A stretch of 13,248 bases of DNA from contig CAYOQK010000061.1 in NCBI GenBank assembly GCA_964406105.1, positions 1 through 13,248 on the forward strand. The letters run 5' to 3'. This document shows, in pieces, positions 8,095-13,248 of the stretch. Source of the DNA: WGAB01 sp964406105. GTDB taxonomy: Bacteria > Hydrothermota > Hydrothermia > WGAB01. The notes beneath the pieces were generated by a model. It saw only the letters and a program-made list of their open reading frames with translations, searched no databases and was not told where the DNA came from. Position numbers and translations under genes: made by a program. Within the stretch, counting starts at the first letter, position 1. Every line of letters begins with the position of its first letter.

Positions 8095-8895
8095 TCACGA
8101 AGGGGTGCGGAGCCACTCCGCGAGGTTCTTGACCACGGTAACTCCATCCGTGCCCTGGGGAACCTCCTCGGCGGAGGTCACACCCGTAAGCACGAGGAGT
8201 GCAGGGATCTTGAGTTTCCTTGCCCCGACGATGTCCGTATCCCAGCGATCCCCGATCATCAGCACCTGATCGGGTTCCGCCTTCAGGATCTCCAGGGCCA
8301 AACGGAACATTTGGGGCTGGGGCTTTCCAATTACGATATGGGGCTCTCGGCCGCAGGCGGTTTGAAGGGCGCTCACCACGGTGCCGGCCCCTGGGGCTGG
8401 CCCGGTTTCCGTGGGGTAGGTGGCATCGGTATTGGTGGCCACGAACAGGGCACCCTGCAGGATGCTCCTCTGGCCTGCCCAGAGCTTGTGATAGGAGAGG
8501 GAGCGATCCAGCCCCACCACCACCGCCTCCGGCTGATACCCCTCCTGAAGCACAGCCTCGGGTCGTACCTCAAAGGCGATCTCCAGGGCTTGGAGTTCAG
8601 CGGTGATGCCCTCTTCGCCGATCACGAAGGTTCGGGTGATCCCTCGGCGTTTCAGCCACAGGGCTGCGGCATAGCCGCTGGTGAGCACATGGGTTTCCGG
8701 CACCTGCAGGCCGAGGGCACGAAGCCGCTCCAGGTATCGGGCACGGGTGGTGGTGGAGTTGTTGGTGAGGAACACCATGGGCAGGTCCAAGGTCCGGAGC
8801 ACCTGGAGGTTCTCCTCAATGGGCTCTTGGCCCCGCCATAGCACCCCGTCCATGTCCACCAACAGTGCCCGATACCTGGAGGGTTTTGCCATCAT
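8095..8895 (-). CDS. HAD-superfamily phosphatase, subfamily IIA (NagD/p-nitrophenylphosphatase-like)
   Basis: A 266-residue cytoplasmic phosphohydrolase without a signal peptide, full length for the family. All HAD motifs are present: motif I DMDGV with nucleophile Asp14 and acid/base Asp16, motif II TNNS at 44-47, motif III Lys191 in GKPQP, and motif IV GDRWDTD at 215-221 for magnesium. The C2-type cap between motifs II and III contains VVGLD and ATNTDATYP, typical of the IIA group (NagD, phosphoglycolate- and sugar-phosphate phosphatases). The natural substrate cannot be deduced. The start is ATG at 8893-8895, with a second ATG directly after it; it lies 4 bp past the stop of the C25 gene and has no strong Shine-Dalgarno sequence, so translation is probably coupled to the upstream gene. 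Its place between genes for secreted proteases is unexpected; it may be a housekeeping passenger. Confidence 0.93.
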   Translation of the reverse strand: MMAKPSRYRALLVDMDGVLWRGQEPIEENLQVLRTLDLPMVFLTNNSTTTRARYLERLRALGLQVPETHVLTSGYAAALWLKRRGITRTFVIGEEGITAELQALEIAFEVRPEAVLQEGYQPEAVVVGLDRSLSYHKLWAGQRSILQGALFVATNTDATYPTETGPAPGAGTVVSALQTACGREPHIVIGKPQPQMFRLALEILKAEPDQVLMIGDRWDTDIVGARKLKIPALLVLTGVTSAEEVPQGTDGVTVVKNLAEWLRTPS

Positions 8896-8899
8896 GTTC

Positions 8900-11800
8900 T
8901 CAACGGAGCCGCAGGATCTTTTGGGTAAAGGAACGCTCCGGCGTCACGAGCCGCACAAAGTATAGGCCTTGGCCCACGGGGCGATGGTACGTGTCGGTCC
9001 CGGCCCAGGTGAAGGTGTGGGTTCCGGCTTCCAAGGTGCCGTGGAACAGGGTGGTTACCCGTCGGCCCGCCACGTCGTACACCTCCAGCCGCACGGGTTG
9101 CTTTTCCGGTACGGTTAAGCGGATCTGCACCCGGTCCACGAAGGGGTTAGGGGTGGGGGCGTACAGGGTGAGCCGCTGAGGCGAAGGGGAAACCCCCTCT
9201 TCCACCGACACCAGCACGCCGAAGAACTCGGCAATTGCCCGCACCAAGTCCAGTTTGGTGACGGAGCCGTCGGAGAGGCCTGCCAGCTCAAAGGAGAGGC
9301 CCACGGTTTTGTAACCCTGGTCGGCGTTGTCGTAGGCCACACCGCAGTAGTACTGAGGCGAGGAGTTTTGGAAGATGTTGAAGGCACCGGGGGCCGAGGC
9401 GTTCAGATGGTCAATCCAGCTGTTCTCGCCGGTGTAGGTGAAACTCATACCCTCGGTGAAGGTGCCGTCAATGCCCAGCACGGTGGCAAGATCCCCTGAG
9501 CCGTCATCGTCGGCGTTCAAGCCAAACAGCGGCCGGAAGTCGTAGGCATCGGCGTACTCGGGATCGTAGTACCACACATCGCCGCCTTCCAGGTAGAGAT
9601 TCCCGCCGTGCTCCAGGAGGTAGGTTTCCAGCAGGCTGGCCTCCGGGGAATTGGCATCAATGCGGTAGTTATCTGAGAAAATGCCCACAGTCACAAAGAT
9701 GGACTCGTAATAGGGCACATCGTCGGCGTAGGACATCAAATCGGTGGTGTAATCCCCGGTGAGGCCCAGGGAGTCCAGCAGCGCTGCGATCACTGGGCCC
9801 GAGGTGTGGTTCGGATCCGGATCCCACACCAGGTAGTGGCCTCCCACGCCCACCATCAGGCCAAGGGTATCCACAAAGGTGTACGGCCCGGAGCTCATGA
9901 CCACCTGGATCCACACCTGATGATGGATCGGGGTTGCGGAATCGGCCACGAGCGACACCGCATCCGTGGCCACCACAGCATTGGGTTCCACCGTTCCAAA
10001 GCTGGCAGTGGAATCTGTAAAGGTGATGTAGGGATCGGTGGTGCGTACCACGAGGTTGCCGCCCTCAGCCTGAACCAGGCCTGTGTTCAGGAGGTACAGC
10101 ACCAGGTCAGCGCTCTCGCCGGGGTCCACCACACCGTTGCCACCGGCGTCGTTCAGATCGTAGTGGTCCAGCGTGAGCACGGGGGTGCCGGCGGGAAGGG
10201 AGAAGGAGGAGATCCAAGTATCGCCCTCGCTGGAAACGAACACCACGGCAAAGGGCAGCATCTCGCCATTCTCCACCTCACCCACGGAGAAGGCAAAGGC
10301 GGGGTCCACCACCACCGAATCGCCGGGATTGAGGGTTCCCAGGTTTTCCTCGCCATCGGTGATGTTCACTGCAGGATGATCGGAGGTGAGGTAAGCCACC
10401 ACCCCTGGAGCGGCCTGGTTGCCCCAGTTCTTGGCGGAGATCCCCAAGGTAGCGGTTTCGTTGGGGCTCAGATAACCGTCCTCGGTAGCATCGTGCAGGA
10501 CGTAATCCAGAAGAGCCACATAGGGCGCATCGCTAACGACCTGCACTTGGGTGTAGGACGGCCGATGGTTGTGGGCCGTTACCGTCACGGTGAGCTGGGC
10601 TACAGCAGTGATGTTCAAAGGCACCTGGGCTATGCCGGAGGCGTCGGTCCAGGCGGTGCCCAAGATGGAGTCTTCCAGGGTGACCGCCACCAGGGCCTCG
10701 GCCACGGGCCCGGCGTTGTCGCTCACCGTTACGGTCAACTGGGACGGACCCAGCGGTACACCGCCCGCATGGCTGACGTACAGGGTATCGGGGGCCAGGG
10801 TGAACACGTCCATGGCCGGATCACCCTGCAGGTTGTACATCTCAAAGTAGCGGCGAACGCGGCTGGTGTTGCCATAATGCTGGTACAGGTGGAACTTGGC
10901 GCGGTTCACAAACCCCATGATCCAGGTCACCGAGGAGTCAAACCACTCGTCAAACATTCGGCGCTGCAGGATATCGTCCTCATCCCAGTAAGAGGTCACT
11001 GAGGAGCCCAAGGCCGCCGCTGCGCCCTTGTCCTGTGCCCGCAGCCATGCCTCCATGAAGCACTCGCCCACGGTGAAGTCTCCGGTCATGCAGGCGTAGC
11101 TTTGAACCATAGGATAGCGATCGGTGTTGGTCAGGGCGTTGATGTCGCTGATCTCAAAGGAAGGGCCCGCCCATCCGTACTCGTAGCCGTGGCCCGAGTA
11201 AATGGCCATGCTGCGGCCCTCGTTGAGGGCGGTGGCGATGGGGGTGCCTGTGCCGTAGTACTCAAAGAGCGAGTCGGCAATCATCCCATGGGCCCGCACG
11301 ATGGCCATGCAGTACAGGTGGGTCCCTTCGGCTACCTGGTGAAAGCTGCCGTCGTCCGACGCCATGAAGTAGGCCCGCTGGGCCCAATCGTACCCATAGG
11401 ACCAAGCGGTGGTTTCGTAGGTGAGGATCTTATCCACCACCGCCTGGAGCTGGTTCACATCGGCCACGCTCCACCGGCCCACATAGATGTCCGGGAAGTA
11501 GTCGCTGTTGTCCACAAGGCCGTAGTTGAGGTCCGTTGGGGGTGAGCCCTCCCCTTGGCCGGTGAAGTAGGGCATGACATCCACGTCGCCCACCAGGATC
11601 ACAAAGGTGGGAGGCACCTCCCAGGTGTTGTAGGCGTTCAGAATGTAATTGCGGATGGCTGTGTTGGAGGAACCGGTTTGCGATGTAGGAACCGCCACGG
11701 TGTGGAACCCCATCCGGTTCCGCCATGCCACATAGGGCTCCACGGCGGACATGTAGTTGTCGGGCACGATCAGCAGCATGCCCACCTGTTCGGCAGGAAC

Positions 11801-12463
11801 CTCTCGGCCCTCTTCCACGAAGGGGTTGGGCACCAAGGACCTCAGGAGCTCTGCTGTAAAGGGATCGGTGTAGCGTCGCAGGGAGGCCAAATAGGCGGCC
11901 ACGTTGGCGTTTTCTATCTGGAGGGTCACCTCAAAGTCCTCAAAGCGCGCGACCTGCCGCTGAGCATCGTACTTAACGGGGAAGATCTCCACGAGCACCA
12001 GGCGGTGGCCCCGCAAGTGGCCCGCCTCCTGCACCCGTACGTTTTCCGCAGGATAGAAGCCTGGGGTTCGGTAGGCCTGCTCGTCGTATGCAAAGCTCAC
12101 CTTAGGGTTCGGCACCTTGGGCACCGACGGTTGGAAGGGATACAGCCGCAAGGACTGCTCTTCGCTACGCAACACCCGGTATTCCACCGCTACCGTAGCG
12201 CCTTCAGGCACTTCAATGAGTTGGCGGAACACCGGCACCTCGGGTTTGCCCGCTTCGGCCAAGACTCCGGCCTCGGGCACGTGGAGCCGCACGAAGGGCC
12301 CCCGTTCTGTGGTCACCGGGACCTGCTCGGCCCGGCCCACGGTTTGCCCGCGCAGGATCACGCGGGTACCCCAGTTCTCCACCTGGGTTTCCAGGGCGGC
12401 CAAGGATCCGGCCCACAGCAGGATCCCGGCAAGCACCCAGTGCACACCGTAGCGTTTGGACAT
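8900..12463 (-). CDS. secreted gingipain-like cysteine endopeptidase (peptidase C25), first gene of the operon
   Basis: A 1187-residue exported protease, numbered from the ATG. The signal peptide is about 1-23 (hydrophobic core WVLAGILLWAG, ends LAA). A propeptide of about 200 residues follows. The C25 catalytic domain (about 228-552) shows the family dyad His425 in YSGHGYE and Cys458 in SYACMTGDF, and the DYFPDIYVGRWSV motif. Downstream lie an Ig-like module (about 557-640), two CARDB-like modules (about 643-870), the shared domain (876-1090), and a FlgD-like/type IX sorting domain (1102-1187) with TPNPF, YDVAGRR, GLYFVRL and the tail KILRLR. It is a full-length paralogue of the downstream C25 protein with the same domain order, so the pair arose by duplication. 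A TTG two codons earlier would touch the ribosome binding site, so ATG is the start. The gene has its own promoter at 12588-12616 and a leader of about 118 nt. Confidence 0.93.
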   Translation of the reverse strand: MSKRYGVHWVLAGILLWAGSLAALETQVENWGTRVILRGQTVGRAEQVPVTTERGPFVRLHVPEAGVLAEAGKPEVPVFRQLIEVPEGATVAVEYRVLRSEEQSLRLYPFQPSVPKVPNPKVSFAYDEQAYRTPGFYPAENVRVQEAGHLRGHRLVLVEIFPVKYDAQRQVARFEDFEVTLQIENANVAAYLASLRRYTDPFTAELLRSLVPNPFVEEGREVPAEQVGMLLIVPDNYMSAVEPYVAWRNRMGFHTVAVPTSQTGSSNTAIRNYILNAYNTWEVPPTFVILVGDVDVMPYFTGQGEGSPPTDLNYGLVDNSDYFPDIYVGRWSVADVNQLQAVVDKILTYETTAWSYGYDWAQRAYFMASDDGSFHQVAEGTHLYCMAIVRAHGMIADSLFEYYGTGTPIATALNEGRSMAIYSGHGYEYGWAGPSFEISDINALTNTDRYPMVQSYACMTGDFTVGECFMEAWLRAQDKGAAAALGSSVTSYWDEDDILQRRMFDEWFDSSVTWIMGFVNRAKFHLYQHYGNTSRVRRYFEMYNLQGDPAMDVFTLAPDTLYVSHAGGVPLGPSQLTVTVSDNAGPVAEALVAVTLEDSILGTAWTDASGIAQVPLNITAVAQLTVTVTAHNHRPSYTQVQVVSDAPYVALLDYVLHDATEDGYLSPNETATLGISAKNWGNQAAPGVVAYLTSDHPAVNITDGEENLGTLNPGDSVVVDPAFAFSVGEVENGEMLPFAVVFVSSEGDTWISSFSLPAGTPVLTLDHYDLNDAGGNGVVDPGESADLVLYLLNTGLVQAEGGNLVVRTTDPYITFTDSTASFGTVEPNAVVATDAVSLVADSATPIHHQVWIQVVMSSGPYTFVDTLGLMVGVGGHYLVWDPDPNHTSGPVIAALLDSLGLTGDYTTDLMSYADDVPYYESIFVTVGIFSDNYRIDANSPEASLLETYLLEHGGNLYLEGGDVWYYDPEYADAYDFRPLFGLNADDDGSGDLATVLGIDGTFTEGMSFTYTGENSWIDHLNASAPGAFNIFQNSSPQYYCGVAYDNADQGYKTVGLSFELAGLSDGSVTKLDLVRAIAEFFGVLVSVEEGVSPSPQRLTLYAPTPNPFVDRVQIRLTVPEKQPVRLEVYDVAGRRVTTLFHGTLEAGTHTFTWAGTDTYHRPVGQGLYFVRLVTPERSFTQKILRLR
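9194..9838 (-). repeat. shared accessory domain, copy in the upstream C25 protease
   Basis: Residues 876-1090 counted from the ATG. It carries HYLVWDPDPNHTSGP, EGGDVWYYDP at about 959-968, TYTGENSWID at about 1009-1018, and Cys1040 in SPQYYCGVAYD. It is followed directly by a short linker and the sorting domain, as in the downstream C25 protein. Positions 9560-9591 match 2116-2147 exactly over 32 bases. Confidence 0.75.
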
Positions 12464-12469
12464 CAGCAA

Positions 12470-12474
12470 CCTCC
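12470..12474 (-). promoter_or_regulatory. ribosome binding site that decides the C25 start
   Basis: GGAGG on the minus strand, 6 nt before the ATG at 12461-12463. The in-frame TTG at 12467-12469 directly abuts this site and cannot be used, so the ATG start is chosen and the protein is two residues shorter than the longest frame. Confidence 0.85.
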
Positions 12475-12587
12475 AGCTTGGGGTTTAAAAAGGTTCAACC
12501 TTAGGGGATGGGCGAAACGGAACCACGTGTTGCCAATTCCCAGGGAAAAGAGGACAGACCTCCACCACCGAAACTGCATGAGAGCCT

Positions 12588-12616
12588 ATTATACCCCTGC
12601 ACCTCACCGTGCACAA
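12588..12616 (-). promoter_or_regulatory. sigma-70-type promoter of the protease operon
   Basis: On the minus strand, TTGTGC (12616-12611) stands 17 bp before a perfect TATAAT (12593-12588). Transcription should begin near 12581, giving a leader of about 118 nt before the first gene. The leader holds a small inverted repeat AAGGT-TGA-ACCTT followed by T's (about 12488-12502), which could be a weak attenuator. The spacing and -10 box are ideal; the -35 box matches consensus only in TTG. No other promoter is visible in the short gaps between the operon genes. Confidence 0.7.
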
Positions 12617-12719
12617 ACCCGGCGGTTCTCCCCCGCTCCCAAACCATCCCACCTTCCGGTTCCAACAGTTTTTCAAAGTGACACCCCCTACCCTTGGAGA
12701 GAAAACAGGAGGTTATCCG

Positions 12720-13248
12720 ATGAAACGTTGGAGGCTCGCCTGGATCCTGCTGGGGACACCCCTCTTCGGATTCACCTGGCAGCAACACACCAAAGCCGAT
12801 TTCCTGACCGGCACCCAGCACCATACCCAGGCCACCTGGGCACCTGGGGAAGACGATGGCCTGCTCCGCCTGGCCACCACCGTGTACAACGGATCCTTTA
12901 ACGAAGAGGACGATTCCCTGGACGGCTGGACCCTTTACTGTCGGGGGGCTGGGGCCCACCAAGTAGAGGTCCTCCCCACAGCCGGTGGCCGCTCCTCGGT
13001 GCTGCACCTGTTTGCCAACGGACTGGGTGACACCGTACAGGTGTACCAAGACCTCACAGAGGGCCTGGACCATCTTCAACGGTTCAACTTCTGGCTCTAT
13101 CCCGTGGCGTCGGAGATCGTACCCGGTTCCCACCGTCTGATCTTCGTCGCAGAGGTGTACGATACCCTGGACCAATGGATCACCTCGGTAGACTACCTGC
13201 TCTCCGGCGATTGGTCGCCCTGGGGGTTTGAGTACGATTACCGCAGCC
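12720..13248 (+). CDS. secreted protein with jelly-roll (carbohydrate-binding-like) segment, N-terminal part
   Basis: A plus-strand gene open from its ATG to the window edge (176 codons seen, 3' end missing). AGGAGG lies 7 nt before the ATG (12707-12712). Residues 1-19 (MKRW, then a hydrophobic run to FGFT) look like an export signal, though no ideal cleavage site follows. Residues 57-70 (NGSFNEEDDSLDGW) resemble the start of CBM4/9-like jelly-roll modules, which often open with NG.FE....GW. The alternating polar and hydrophobic residues up to about 150 (VLHLFANG, VQVYQDL, FNFWLYP, HRLIFVAEVYD) fit beta-sandwich strands. No catalytic motif is seen. Codon use matches the operon genes. It is divergent from the protease operon across a 256-bp intergenic region and may share its regulation. 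Product and total length are unknown. Confidence 0.8.
   Translation, partial: MKRWRLAWILLGTPLFGFTWQQHTKADFLTGTQHHTQATWAPGEDDGLLRLATTVYNGSFNEEDDSLDGWTLYCRGAGAHQVEVLPTAGGRSSVLHLFANGLGDTVQVYQDLTEGLDHLQRFNFWLYPVASEIVPGSHRLIFVAEVYDTLDQWITSVDYLLSGDWSPWGFEYDYRS

Noticed and set aside
6804..8132. Plus-strand open frame of 442 codons opposite the M14 gene
   Set aside because: It is antisense to a protease with all catalytic residues intact; its translation is rich in Gly, His and Val with no motif, as expected from the complement of GC-rich codons.
9806..11002. Plus-strand open frame of 398 codons opposite the upstream C25 gene
   Set aside because: It is a shadow of the C25 coding frame, with low-complexity Gly/His-rich translation and no ribosome binding site.
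11555..12901. Plus-strand open frame of 448 codons crossing the promoter region
   Set aside because: It runs through the C25 start, the TATAAT promoter and into the divergent gene in another frame, so it cannot be a real gene.

Overview
The window looks like a GC-rich bacterial chromosome segment (codons mostly end in G or C). Its main content is one long minus-strand operon of exported proteases. Three large proteins start with signal peptides. The two peptidase C25 proteins end in a FlgD-like C-terminal sorting domain of the type IX secretion kind (PNP near its start, then YD.AGRR, a Gly-Val/Leu-Tyr-Phe-Val-Arg-Leu strand and a Lys/Leu/Arg tail). This architecture, with strings of CARDB-like beta-sandwich modules, is typical of the Fibrobacteres-Chlorobi-Bacteroidetes group and related uncultivated lineages such as WOR-3, Hydrothermae, Latescibacteria and Eisenbacteria. 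I cannot place the organism more finely, and no secretion machinery lies in the window.

Layout from left to right. A tRNA-Asn(GTT) with encoded CCA lies on the minus strand at 75-150. A possible 76-codon minus-strand ORF follows (189-419). Next comes about 950 bp with no convincing gene (420-1374); it holds a cluster of three stem-loops (706-798) and two copies of a 20-bp imperfect repeat (596-615 and 1333-1352). A perfect 17-bp hairpin (1375-1413) lies just past the end of the operon.

The operon is read right to left from a promoter with a perfect TATAAT (12588-12616). Its order is: a C25 gingipain-like cysteine endopeptidase (8900-12463), a cytoplasmic HAD-IIA (NagD-like) phosphatase (8095-8895), an M14 zinc carboxypeptidase (5091-8066), and a second C25 endopeptidase (1462-5061). 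The gaps are 4, 28 and 29 bp with no terminator between them, so the four genes are probably co-transcribed. A divergent gene for an exported protein with a jelly-roll-like segment begins at 12720 and runs off the right edge.

The most interesting signal is a roughly 215-residue domain found once in each of the three secreted proteases, although their catalytic domains belong to two unrelated families. It contains an EGGDVWYYDP motif, a TYxGENxWID motif and an invariant cysteine in SPxYxCGVAY. Its pattern resembles a class I glutamine-amidotransferase-like (ThuA-like) flavodoxin fold. I infer that the operon encodes a coordinated extracellular proteolysis set, with two endopeptidases generating ends and one carboxypeptidase trimming them, unified by a common accessory domain. 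The catalytic residues are directly visible; the cooperation and the role of the shared domain are inference.
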